A stretch of DNA of 61,878 bases from an uncultured Oscillospiraceae bacterium. GTDB taxonomy: Bacteria > Bacillota > Clostridia > Oscillospirales > Oscillospiraceae. Below the pieces are notes generated by a model that was not told where the DNA came from, searched no databases, and was given only the letters and a program-made list of their open reading frames with translations. The stretch is taken from positions 1 to 61,878 of the forward strand of contig CATONV010000005.1 in assembly GCA_951801655.1 (NCBI GenBank), written 5' to 3'. This document shows positions 41,018 through 48,817 of the stretch, piece after piece. Made by a program: the position numbers and the translations under genes. Position 1 is the stretch's first letter. Every line of letters starts with the position of its first letter.

Positions 41018-42352
41018 CTATCTGTCGGAGAAAAATCCGTAACCAGTCTCCAGATTGTGCAGTCCGTAGCGGCCCAGGGTGTCAGAGGAGTCCTGGAAGA
41101 TATGGCGGTCAGGCCACCAGGTCCAGAACTCGTACGCGCCGTACAGCTCGGTGCCCGGCTCATGTCCGGTAGCTCCCGGGCAGTAGAGGATGAATCCCGC
41201 GCCGGGCTCCAGGGCCTTGCCGTCTGTGCCGTTGAAGCCGTAGGGCTCGCTGGAAATATAGTGGTAGGGCTTCTCGTCCCACTCCGCGCCTACGGGGTAT
41301 TTGGTGTCCAGCGCCAGTTCCTTCAGGACCAAATACCAGGAGTTGTCGCTGAGTTGGACCATGTCCCCAAACCGCCCGTGGAACTGGCAGACATATTGAA
41401 TTTCCATGTCGGCGTCGCAGTAATCTCCTTGGAAGGTTCCGTCGCCGTGGAGGGTGAGGACAGTCTGCCAGGCCCCCGCGCCGCTGGCAAAGGTCATCTC
41501 CATAGGCTGGTCGAACAGCAGCTTCACGTCGTCCTCCGGAGCGGGCGGCGTCCAGTCCGGGGGCATAGCCGCCTGGAAGTCCCGCAGATTTTCCACCAGG
41601 GATTTTTCCGGGTCCCGGGTGAAAATTCCCGGGTAGTTGTCCAGCCAGGGCAGGCCCTCGGGCTGACATTCCTCCGCCGTCAGCTCCCCGGCCCTGTTAT
41701 CCAGGCGGATGCTGTGGGAGAGCAGCTCGTTCAGCTCCTCCATAAAGACAGCGATTTTCTCCGGATCGAAGTCCTTGTGAAAGGGGGCGTTGAAGTTGGT
41801 GTCGAACCGGACGCTGTTCCACACCGGGTTTTCCTCAAACTCGCCGCTGAAATCGGCGACGCGATAGGAGTAGTCAAAGTCGCCCTGATGCTCAAACAGG
41901 GTATAGTACAGAAGGTAGTCCTTCCCGTCCTGGGTGTACAGGCAGACGCCGGGACTTTTCCAGAGAATCCTCTCCCCGTTTTCCCAAAATTCCACGTCCC
42001 AATCAGCCCCGTAGCTGTGGTCGTGTTTGACCAGGCGGAGCTCCTCTGGAACGCCGTTGCGGTTCAGGTCTGGCTTCAGGTCCTGGACGGACAGCGGTTC
42101 GGGTCCCTTCGTCTCCGGCCGAGAGACGGCTTCCGACGGCACGGAAACCTCGGGCGGCTCCTGTTCCGTCTCCTTCATCTGACAGGACACGATATTGCCG
42201 CACAGCAGGATCATCAGGGCGGTAAATACCATCAGAGGGACCGGCGGCCGCCTCTTTGGGCCGGAGAAGATATTGCGGATGCGTATTTCCGTCTCCTTCG
42301 CCGACCCGGACAGACCGGTGGAAAAGGGGGTACGGGGCATGTTCTCTTTCAT
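41018..42352 (-). CDS. Array gene 2: anchor module plus two-part ectodomain
   Basis: 444 residues. The second of two adjacent ATGs (42352) is chosen because it makes the module 59 residues long as in the other four, with AGGAG 7 bases upstream. The ectodomain begins with DLNRNGVPEELRLV (a DxNxxGxxE loop like array gene 3), WDVEFWENGERILW and DGKDYLLYYTLFEHQGDFDY. A second domain follows with VLTLHGDGTFQGDYCDADME, a beta-rich lipocalin-like look. From memory, ectodomains of the first kind occur at the C-terminus of complete clostridial M56/BlaR1-like proteins. Function unknown. Confidence 0.82.
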   Translation of the reverse strand: MKENMPRTPFSTGLSGSAKETEIRIRNIFSGPKRRPPVPLMVFTALMILLCGNIVSCQMKETEQEPPEVSVPSEAVSRPETKGPEPLSVQDLKPDLNRNGVPEELRLVKHDHSYGADWDVEFWENGERILWKSPGVCLYTQDGKDYLLYYTLFEHQGDFDYSYRVADFSGEFEENPVWNSVRFDTNFNAPFHKDFDPEKIAVFMEELNELLSHSIRLDNRAGELTAEECQPEGLPWLDNYPGIFTRDPEKSLVENLRDFQAAMPPDWTPPAPEDDVKLLFDQPMEMTFASGAGAWQTVLTLHGDGTFQGDYCDADMEIQYVCQFHGRFGDMVQLSDNSWYLVLKELALDTKYPVGAEWDEKPYHYISSEPYGFNGTDGKALEPGAGFILYCPGATGHEPGTELYGAYEFWTWWPDRHIFQDSSDTLGRYGLHNLETGYGFFSDR

Positions 42353-42365
42353 CATCAGGCTCCTC

Positions 42366-44324
42366 TCAGGATTCCGCTTCCTTCAGCACCAGGCGGCTGA
42401 CGGCGTCGTGTTCAAAGAAGAAGATCAGGTCGGCTCCCCGGCCCTGATACCAAAGGACGTCCCCCTCCATGCCTGGGTAGGGGCCCTCTTTGATCTCCGG
42501 GTAGGCGGCGAGAACCCTGGCCCGGCTGTCCCCCATCTTAACGCCCCGGGTGGTGGGCAGGCGGCGGGTGGTGTCCAGCCAGGTGCAGAACCGGCCGTTC
42601 CAGCCGCCACGGCGGTAGCGGGCCTCGTAGCGGTCTCCGTACTCCGTCCAGGTGTCGCTGTTCTCCATCGTACCCTGGGCGGTGAACACCCCATCGTAGT
42701 TTCCCGGGCCGTAGGCGGTGGGAAAGTCGGGGTATTGCAGGTCCCACAGAGCCACGTCGTAGTCCACCAGGCCGTGGGCGGCGGCCCGGGTCTGTTTTTC
42801 GATGTCTGTTACCTCCGTTTCCGGGAGCATATAGACACACATTTCAAATTGCCGGAAGGAGGACAGCTTGAAGAAAGCCAGCTGCGTGGGCTGTTTTACT
42901 CCGTCTTTGGAACCCTCCAGGGCATAGGCTCCCATCCAGTGGGGCTCCTCCACGCAGAAGAAGCGGGGCTCCATGGCGGTGACGGTGTCTCCCGGGTCGT
43001 TTTCATCCAGCCAGGTCCGGGCCAGGTCCAACGCCTGCCGGGGGGCGGGGACTTTGGTAAAGATATTAGCCAGCTTGGGCCGGGCGGTGAGGTAGCCCGC
43101 GTCATACAGGGCCTCCACGGCATACCAGTTGTAGGGGGACAGCCCGGCCAGCAGACCCTGCTCCGGGGCGCCCTCCAGAGGGTGGTCGTAGAAGGTAGTG
43201 AGGAAGGTCATCTCCTCCCCGTCCCGGAGGAAGAGCAGATGGGTATAACCCGTGTAGTAGGAGCTTTCGCCAGGGTCACCAAACTCCACGTCCCAGGCGG
43301 AGAGGGTCAGGTTTTCCCTGTTCTTCCACGCATTGCACAGGGAGAGATGAGAGAAGTCGTTCCACTCCCCCCTCTCCTCCAGCCTTTGGATGGGCGTTCC
43401 GGCGGTAGGCATAGGGCTGGACCAATCCCCGGAGAGAGTGGCGTTCAGGACATACTCCCGGGCCGCGTCCCGCACGGCGGCGGGGACAGGGTCCACGTTC
43501 CGGGCGGTGGTGAGGGGGACCGTCCCCTGATACTCCCACTGGGGTACGGCCTGCCACTCAGGGCTCATGTTGTCCCAGCCCGGCGTGCGGCGGTAGACCT
43601 CCACCGCCCCGGGGATGGGCAGGTATTTGCAGTCCAGTTCGTCCCACTCCGATAGCTTTTGGGGCATGGCCGGGGCGGACATGGGGCTGGGGGGAAGGTT
43701 GTCCACCACCTCCAGGGTCCTGCCGTCAAAGCGGAAGTGCATGGGGGCCCCGCTACTCTCCCAACCTTGGTAAGTGGTGGAATTGGTGCAGACCAGGTGC
43801 ATCCCGTCCGCCTCCTCCCAGGTGGAGTACAGCCCGGCGTCGCCGGCGATGTTGTAGTAGTCCACCGGCTCACATTCCTGGTCGAAGGTGCCCACAAGCA
43901 GGTTGTAGAACCCCCCGGCGTGGGCCCCGGGGGTCCACATGAGCAGGAGCAGGTTCAGGTCCTCCCCCGTGGCGTCGAGGATGATCTCGCTGTAGCCGGG
44001 ACCGTCGGGCTCGGGGGAGTAGTCGTCCCGCTGCTCCAGCAGCTTGGGGACCGCCTCCTCCCAGTAGAGAGTCCACCGGGCTCTCTCGTCGGCGGGCTCC
44101 GCGGCGGAGGCATCCGGAGCGGAGATGTCGGGCACGTCCGCCTCCGCCATCTGGCAGGATACAATATTGCCGCAGAACAGGATCAGCAGGACGGTAAGCA
44201 CCATAACCGGAACCGGCGGCCGCTTTTTGGGCCCGGAGAAGATGTTGCGAATGCGCAGTTCCGTCTCCCGGGCCGAACCAGACAGCCCGGTGGAGAAGGG
44301 GGTGCGTGGCATCTTGTTACTCAT
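42366..44324 (-). CDS. Array gene 1: anchor module plus long ectodomain
   Basis: 652 residues, the longest of the five. The shared module (MSNKMPRTPFSTGLSGSARE, helix, CGNIVSCQM) leads into an Asp/Ala/Ser linker. A region rich in aromatic beta strands follows (YSEIILDATGEDLNLLLLMW, AWDVEFGDPGESSYYTGYTH), then an RGVKMGDSRARVLAAYP end domain shared with array gene 5. The ATG at 44324 lies inside the 3' end of the M56 protease gene: ATGAGTAA holds both this start and the protease stop, so the two are translationally coupled. AAAGGAGAG precedes it. The gene order places it where a BlaR1 sensor domain would be if the protein were continuous. Confidence 0.84.
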   Translation of the reverse strand: MSNKMPRTPFSTGLSGSARETELRIRNIFSGPKKRPPVPVMVLTVLLILFCGNIVSCQMAEADVPDISAPDASAAEPADERARWTLYWEEAVPKLLEQRDDYSPEPDGPGYSEIILDATGEDLNLLLLMWTPGAHAGGFYNLLVGTFDQECEPVDYYNIAGDAGLYSTWEEADGMHLVCTNSTTYQGWESSGAPMHFRFDGRTLEVVDNLPPSPMSAPAMPQKLSEWDELDCKYLPIPGAVEVYRRTPGWDNMSPEWQAVPQWEYQGTVPLTTARNVDPVPAAVRDAAREYVLNATLSGDWSSPMPTAGTPIQRLEERGEWNDFSHLSLCNAWKNRENLTLSAWDVEFGDPGESSYYTGYTHLLFLRDGEEMTFLTTFYDHPLEGAPEQGLLAGLSPYNWYAVEALYDAGYLTARPKLANIFTKVPAPRQALDLARTWLDENDPGDTVTAMEPRFFCVEEPHWMGAYALEGSKDGVKQPTQLAFFKLSSFRQFEMCVYMLPETEVTDIEKQTRAAAHGLVDYDVALWDLQYPDFPTAYGPGNYDGVFTAQGTMENSDTWTEYGDRYEARYRRGGWNGRFCTWLDTTRRLPTTRGVKMGDSRARVLAAYPEIKEGPYPGMEGDVLWYQGRGADLIFFFEHDAVSRLVLKEAES

Positions 44325-45243
44325 CGGATACTCTCCTTTCTTTGTCCTGCAATCTGGCCACAGCGGCCAGGATGGTCTGGCCGTAGGCGGAGTAATCCTG
44401 GGGAGACAACAGGCGCAAGGCGTCTTCATCGCAGGCCAGCTCGGTGTCCCTCTCCACCAGGCGGACCATAAGCCACATCAGGGGGTTGAACCAGTACAGG
44501 GCGTTAACCCACATGGCCCAGGTTTTGAGCCAGATATCTCCCCGGCGGTAGTGGGTAAGCTCATGGAGAAGGGAGAACCCCAGTTCCTCGCCGGTAATCT
44601 TCCCCTGGGGCAGAAGAATGGCAGGACGGAGGGTTCCGGCCAGTATGGGCACCTTCAGCCCCTGGCACATCAGCAGCCGGGGCCGCCGGTGAAGCCCCAG
44701 CTGGTCGCCCAAGTGGTTGAAGGCGTCCACTGCGTCCCAATTGTCCACTGGAGAGGACCAGCGGTGCAGCCAGCGAAGAAACCGCAGATGGGCCGCCCCG
44801 TTCCAAACCAGCATCACTGCCGCCCCGGTCAGCCAAACTGCGATCAGAATGAGGGAGAGGTCAGCACTCCTCCATTTTCCAGGGGCGGGAGATATTGGGG
44901 GCGGGGCGGCGGAGTCCTCCCCGGAGGGGCCGGGCTGGGCCTGTCCATGCTGCGGGGCGTCGGGGAGAACGGGGGTACTCTCGCTGCCGGGAGAGTTGGG
45001 TGCGGTGGGCTGCTGGACAACGGCCGGCGGATTGGGGACGTCCACCTGGATCGGGGCCCGGGCCTCCCCCTGGAAAGCCAGGGGCAGGGGGACGGCCAGC
45101 CGCAGGCAGAGCAGCAGCCAGCCCCAGCACCGCCATTTGGCGCCGTATCGGGCCCTGGTGGACCGACCCGCCCAGGCCAGCAAAAAAACGGCGGCGGAGC
45201 CGCCTAGAGTGAGAGTCCCCAGGATGAGCAGAATTTGGTCCAT
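44317..45243 (-). CDS. BlaR1/MecR1-type M56 membrane metalloprotease lacking a sensor domain
   Basis: 308 residues. N-terminal membrane helices (ILLILGTLTLGGSAAVFLLA and WGWLLLCLRLAVPLPL), a Pro/Ser-rich extracytoplasmic loop (about 65-122), a third helix (LSLILIAVWLTGAAVMLV), then the zinc protease domain with HELTHYRRGD (227-236) and ERDTELACDEDAL (third ligand Glu near 268). The protein stops at ERRVSDE, just after the protease domain. Classical BlaR1 continues with a fourth helix and an external sensor, and autocleaves at Arg293-Arg294; here Arg303-Arg304 is the natural end. It probably cleaves the BlaI-like repressor. ATG 45243 shares its A with the BlaI-gene TGA; GTG 45246 is the alternative. 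Confidence 0.9.
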   Translation of the reverse strand: MDQILLILGTLTLGGSAAVFLLAWAGRSTRARYGAKWRCWGWLLLCLRLAVPLPLAFQGEARAPIQVDVPNPPAVVQQPTAPNSPGSESTPVLPDAPQHGQAQPGPSGEDSAAPPPISPAPGKWRSADLSLILIAVWLTGAAVMLVWNGAAHLRFLRWLHRWSSPVDNWDAVDAFNHLGDQLGLHRRPRLLMCQGLKVPILAGTLRPAILLPQGKITGEELGFSLLHELTHYRRGDIWLKTWAMWVNALYWFNPLMWLMVRLVERDTELACDEDALRLLSPQDYSAYGQTILAAVARLQDKERRVSDE

Positions 45244-45611
45244 CACCGCTGCCCTCCGTTCAGCTGATTCAAAAGGGCCTGGAGCTCCTCCAGTTCCCCC
45301 CTGCTCATCCCCTCCCGGGCCAGGGCGGCCACAAAGTTCCGTGGGGAGCCGTACAGCCGGTCCAGCACCGCCCGGCTGTCAAAGGACTGGTAGTCCTCCC
45401 GGTCCACCAGAGGGGTGTATAGATTACTCTTGCCCTCCCGGCGCACGGCTACAAAGCCCTTATCCGCCAGGCGGGAGAGGTAGGTGTTGATGGTGTTGGC
45501 GGCCCAGCCGAAGGGGGCAAGTCTGTCCTCCAAAAGGGCGCGGGGGGTATCGGGCCCGGTGGCCCACAGGGCCTTCATAACCTCCAGCTCGGTATCGGGC
45601 AGTCGTTTCAT
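45243..45611 (-). CDS. BlaI/MecI family repressor
   Basis: 122 residues of winged-helix BlaI type: LPDTELEVMKALWATG, APFGWAANTINTYLSRLADKGFVAVRREG, then a C-terminal dimerisation region. Asn92-Phe93 in SPRNFVAALARE matches the Asn-Phe dipeptide at which BlaI and MecI are cut by the BlaR1/MecR1 system (Asn101-Phe102 in staphylococci). It should repress the operon through the two dyads upstream. The ribosome site before ATG 45611 is weak (AAGTGG), consistent with low repressor levels. No beta-lactamase gene is nearby, so the inducing signal need not be a beta-lactam. Confidence 0.93.
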   Translation of the reverse strand: MKRLPDTELEVMKALWATGPDTPRALLEDRLAPFGWAANTINTYLSRLADKGFVAVRREGKSNLYTPLVDREDYQSFDSRAVLDRLYGSPRNFVAALAREGMSRGELEELQALLNQLNGGQR

Positions 45612-45623
45612 ACAATCACATCC

Positions 45624-45674
45624 ACTTCAAATGTAGTTAAATATTATACTACGCTTGAAGTAGATGAGCGTCAA
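45624..45674 (-). promoter_or_regulatory. Promoter of the blaI-like operon with two BlaI-type operators
   Basis: Minus-strand -35 TTGACG (45669-45674), 17-base spacer, -10 TAGTAT (45646-45651). The plus strand reads ACTTCAAATGTAGT at 45624-45637 and, inverted, ACTACGCTTGAAGT at 45648-45661; the two differ at only two central bases, and their centres are 24 bases apart. The ACTAC/GTAGT half-sites resemble the TACTACA/TGTAGTA dyads of BlaI and MecI operators. One copy covers the spacer/-10, the other lies just past the start site. Confidence 0.75.
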
Positions 45675-45895
45675 GTTACAGTATGGTTACAAAAGCAACA
45701 ACTTTTGACCGCATCTTAAAAAAACCTTCACGGATTTTTCATAGACTTTTCTTCCAGGCCATGGTAGAATATCATGTAGTATAAGGAAAAGTGTATCCAC
45801 CTCTGTTTGAGCGACTGTCTGCTGGGGAATCATCACTTCGGGGGCAAAACAGCGGCGGAGACGGACGCGCCTTGGGGCGCACAATGGAGGTAGGT
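45662..45895. other. Intergenic region between the blaI-like gene and the TagA-type gene
   Basis: Holds the -35 region of the blaI-like promoter. Near 45743-45771 is a weak plus-strand promoter candidate TAGACT-17-TAGAAT. A single ATGTAGTAT, similar to one operator half, lies at 45774-45782. No other gene is supported. Confidence 0.4.
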
Positions 45896-46615
45896 TTGAA
45901 AAAAGAGATTCTAGGCGTCAATTTTGATGACCTCACCCGGGAGGAGGCCGCCCAGGCGGGCGCCGCCCTTCTGGAGGAAGACAGGTTCCACTATGTGGTC
46001 ACCCCCAATCCGGAATTTATCCTGGCCGCGGAGAAAGACCGGGAGTTTCTTCAGGTTCTCAACGGGGCTGATCTGGTGCTGGCCGACGGCATCGGGGTAG
46101 TCTATTCCGCCAAAATTCAGGGCACCCCTCTGAAAGGCCGAGTGCCCGGCATCGAGTTCGCTACGGACATGCTCCGCGTTTTAGACGGGATGGGCGGGCG
46201 GCTCTATCTGCTGGGGTCCAAACCCGGCGTGGCCGAGGAGGCCGGCCGGCGCATCACCGAGCAGCACCCCAATATCGTGCTGTGCGGCACCCAGGACGGT
46301 TACTTCAAGGATGAGGAGGCGTCCCTGCTTAAGGTGGCCGCCGCCCGGCCCGACCTTCTCTTTGTCTGCCTGGGCGCCCCCAAGCAGGAGAAGTGGATGG
46401 CCCGATGGGGCAGGCATACCGGCGCACGGCTGGCCATCGGCCTGGGCGGGGCGCTGGACGTCTTCGCCGGCAAGGTGGAGAGGGCTCCCGAGTCCTGGCA
46501 GAAGCTAGGTCTGGAGTGGGCCTACCGCCTGAAAAAGGAGCCCCAGCGGGCCGGCCGCATGGCCAGGCTCCCCCTGGTTCTAGTTAAGGCGGCGGGGAAG
46601 CGGTTTAAGAAGTAG
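45896..46615 (+). CDS. WecG/TagA/CpsF family glycosyltransferase
   Basis: 239 residues from TTG 45896, chosen because GGAGG ends 5 bases before it and the product then starts MKKEILGVNFDDL like other family members; ATG 45884 is an alternative. Family marks: VVTPNPEFILAAEKD, ADLVLADGIGVVYSAK, and LFVCLGAPKQEKWMARW...IGLGGALDVFAGKVERAPE. The Bacillus homologue TagA adds N-acetylmannosamine to undecaprenyl-PP-GlcNAc, the linkage unit of wall teichoic acid. The short C-terminal amphipathic tail, rich in Lys/Arg, fits membrane attachment. Its stop TAG is the first base triplet of a palindromic repeat. Confidence 0.92.
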   Translation: MKKEILGVNFDDLTREEAAQAGAALLEEDRFHYVVTPNPEFILAAEKDREFLQVLNGADLVLADGIGVVYSAKIQGTPLKGRVPGIEFATDMLRVLDGMGGRLYLLGSKPGVAEEAGRRITEQHPNIVLCGTQDGYFKDEEASLLKVAAARPDLLFVCLGAPKQEKWMARWGRHTGARLAIGLGGALDVFAGKVERAPESWQKLGLEWAYRLKKEPQRAGRMARLPLVLVKAAGKRFKK

Positions 46616-46679
46616 GGGGCAGTGCCTTCGCCGCCCCGAGTTCCTGATCAGCGGGCCGCCGAAGACGGCGGCCCCTACA
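46613..46679. repeat. TAGGG-type palindromic repeat, copy 2
   Basis: TAGGGGGCAGTGCCTTCGCC...GGCGGCCCCTACA, an imperfect inverted repeat. Its first TAG is the stop codon of the TagA-type gene. Confidence 0.75.
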
Positions 46680-46695
46680 AAAGGAGGACAAAAAC

Positions 46696-47235
46696 ATGGT
46701 ATATATCCTGTTGGCCCCCGGCTTTGAGGAGGCGGAGGCCCTGGTGCCCGCCGACCTTCTCCGCCGGGCAAACATTGAAACAGCCCTGGTATCCCTCAGC
46801 GGGGAGACCGTCACCGGCAGCCACGGCATTGCCGTGACCGCCGACATGACTCTGAAGGGGGTCGACCTCTCCCAAGCGGACATGGTGGTGCTGCCCGGCG
46901 GCGGCACTGGGGTGCAGAACCTGGGCGCCGACCCCGCCGTGGAAAAGCTGGTCCGGGAGGCCGCCCGGCGGAATATTCGCCTGGCCGCCATCTGCGCCGC
47001 TCCCACCCTGCTGGGCCGCTGGGGCCTTCTGGAAGGGAAGCAGGCGGTATGCTACCCCGGCATGGAGGAGAGCCTTACCGGCTCTCAGGTCCAAATGGCC
47101 CGGGGCGTGGTGGCAGACGGAACCGTCATCACCGGACGGGCCGCCGGCTCCGCCTTCGACTTCGGCCTGGCCCTGGTAACCGCCCTGGCCGGCCGGGACG
47201 AGGCCGACCGGGTGGGCGGCGGCATCTATTACTGA
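46696..47235 (+). CDS. DJ-1/PfpI family protein
   Basis: 179 residues, typical DJ-1 length. MVYILLAPGFEEAEALVPAD gives the conserved acidic residue, and Cys100 in IRLAAICAAPTLLG is the reactive nucleophile-elbow cysteine. The end GGGIYY resembles DJ-1 members. Such proteins are linked to glyoxalase/deglycase activity and thiol stress, but activity cannot be told from sequence. AAAGGAGG precedes the ATG. The gene starts right after a palindromic repeat and ends before a GC-rich stem near 47265. Confidence 0.93.
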   Translation: MVYILLAPGFEEAEALVPADLLRRANIETALVSLSGETVTGSHGIAVTADMTLKGVDLSQADMVVLPGGGTGVQNLGADPAVEKLVREAARRNIRLAAICAAPTLLGRWGLLEGKQAVCYPGMEESLTGSQVQMARGVVADGTVITGRAAGSAFDFGLALVTALAGRDEADRVGGGIYY

Positions 47236-47311
47236 CAGCCTGTCTCCTCTCAGGGACGGGAAACGGGCGGGAGATCTCTCCCCCGCCCCTTCCGCTGTGT
47301 AGGGCTGTGCC

Positions 47312-47494
47312 TCAGCAGCCGCAGTCGTTGTTGCAGCCGCAGTCATTGTTACAGCCACAGCCGTTGTTGCAGCCGCAGCCACAGTTGTTGCAGCCGCATC
47401 CATTGTTATTGCCGCCCCAGCCGAACAGAATGATGATCAAAATGATGATCCACAGCGCGCTGTTGCCGCCCCAACCGTTGTTCCCACAGAACAT
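47312..47494 (-). CDS. Cys/Asn/Gly-rich mini-protein with a membrane helix (60 aa)
   Basis: MFCGNNGWGGNSALWIIILI opens the protein; the hydrophobic run WIIILIIILFGW could span the membrane. The last 30 residues are a regular array of CGCNN/CGC units (NGCGCNNGCGCNNDCGC pattern) with 11 cysteines. AGAGGTGAAG precedes the ATG at good spacing, which supports a real gene rather than a low-complexity shadow. The layout of short hydrophobic segment plus Gly-rich stretch recalls small YjcZ-like spore proteins, but the Cys array is unusual and suggests metal binding or disulfide-linked coat or wall material. No firm family. Confidence 0.68.
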   Translation of the reverse strand: MFCGNNGWGGNSALWIIILIIILFGWGGNNNGCGCNNCGCGCNNGCGCNNDCGCNNDCGC

Positions 47495-47612
47495 GATACT
47501 TCACCTCTCTTAAAATCGCGCCGGGACAATGTCCCTGCGTTCTGTACCATTCTATGGTCCTCTCTTGTCCCTGGTGACAGGAGTCAGGAAAAATTTGTTA
47601 GGAGCTGACCCT

Positions 47613-48767
47613 ATGCCTCAGGATAGTTATTACGAGAACCGGGAGCGGCGAACCGAGAGGGACCCCTATTCTTCCCCCCGGCAGGAACACGACGCCCCCC
47701 GCCCCCGCAGAAAAAAGAAACACCGTTCCGCCGGCCGCACCGCCGCTCTGGTGCTGCTGTATGTGGCGGCAGTAATTGGCGTTTCCATCCTTCTGGCCTG
47801 TATCGGCTGGACCGCCGCGGGCGACGTGCTGGCCCTGAACAAGCCGGAAAAGTCCATAACCTTTACCATCAGCCCCGACGAGGACTTTGACAGCGTGGTG
47901 GAGAGGCTGCACAAGGAGGGAATGATCGAATATCAGTTCCTTTTTAAACTCTTCGCCTCCTTCACCCATAAAAAAGACGAGATCATCGCCGGCAGCTACA
48001 CGCTGAATACCGACATGGATTACCGGGCCCTGCTGGCCGGCATGAGCGCCAACTCCGCCAACCGCTCGGAGGTAACGGTGGCCATCCCGGAGGGCTACAA
48101 CATCGATCAGATCTTCTCCCTGCTGGAGGAAAAGGGCGTGTCCACCGTGGAAAAGCTGCGCCAGACCGCCGCTGAGCACGACTACGCCTTCTCCTTCCTC
48201 CAGGAGATTCCCTTGGGGGACTATCACCGGCTGGAGGGTTACCTTATGCCCGCCACCTACGATTTCTACGTCAACCACGACCCGATTTTCGCCATCAACA
48301 AGCTGCTGGTCCACTTCGACAGCCAGGTGAAGGACGACTTCCGGGCGAAGGTGGCCGAAAGCGACTTCACCCTGCGGGAAGTTCTTACCATCGCCTCCCT
48401 GATCGAGAGGGAAACCACCGGCGAGGACCGCACCGACATTGCCGCCGTCATCTACAACCGGCTGAACAACCCAAGCGCCGGAACCCAGGGCTACCTCCAG
48501 ATCGACGCCACCCTGGTCTATATCAACGGCGGCAAGGAACCCACTGAGGCGGACAAGTCCATCGACTCCCCCTACAACACCTACCTGTATAAGGGGCTGC
48601 CCCCCGGACCCATCGCCAATCCGGGCATGGAGTCCATTATCGCCGCCATGAACCCCTCAGACAGCAAGGACTACTATTATGCTCTGGGCGACGACGGCGC
48701 CCACCACTTCTTCCGCACCTACGACCAGCTGCAAAAATTCATCAGCAGCCAGGACCGGTATAAGTAA
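47613..48767 (+). CDS. mltG: Endolytic transglycosylase MltG
   Basis: 384 residues. A basic, Pro/Arg-rich cytoplasmic N-terminus (RRKKKHRSAGR), one membrane helix (AALVLLYVAAVIGVSILLA), a LysM-like domain and the YceG/MltG catalytic domain with VLTIASLIERETTGEDRTDIAAVIYNRL (catalytic Glu) and GLPPGPIANPGMESIIAAMNP. MltG cuts nascent glycan strands and helps set their length. ATG 47613 is preceded by TTAGGAG. Ends at a strong terminator-like stem. Confidence 0.95.
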   Translation: MPQDSYYENRERRTERDPYSSPRQEHDAPRPRRKKKHRSAGRTAALVLLYVAAVIGVSILLACIGWTAAGDVLALNKPEKSITFTISPDEDFDSVVERLHKEGMIEYQFLFKLFASFTHKKDEIIAGSYTLNTDMDYRALLAGMSANSANRSEVTVAIPEGYNIDQIFSLLEEKGVSTVEKLRQTAAEHDYAFSFLQEIPLGDYHRLEGYLMPATYDFYVNHDPIFAINKLLVHFDSQVKDDFRAKVAESDFTLREVLTIASLIERETTGEDRTDIAAVIYNRLNNPSAGTQGYLQIDATLVYINGGKEPTEADKSIDSPYNTYLYKGLPPGPIANPGMESIIAAMNPSDSKDYYYALGDDGAHHFFRTYDQLQKFISSQDRYK

Positions 48768-48773
48768 GAAAAA

Positions 48774-48804
48774 ATATCCACCGGCATCGCCGGTGGATAT
48801 TTTT
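48774..48804 (+). terminator. Hairpin after mltG
   Basis: ATATCCACCGGC/GCCGGTGGATAT perfect stem (48774-48800) followed by TTTT; the next gene begins 14 bases later, so read-through may occur. Confidence 0.85.
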
Positions 48805-48817
48805 AAGGAGAGATACC

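Noticed and set aside
38615-44324. CRISPR or phase-variable repeat array
   Set aside because: The repeats are 177 bases, coding, and about 1-2 kb apart, each the start of a separate gene; there are no spacers of uniform size and no cas genes.
37691-45611. Beta-lactam resistance operon
   Set aside because: BlaI and M56 parts are present, but there is no beta-lactamase, no PBP2a-like gene and no penicillin-binding sensor domain in any of the five ectodomains.
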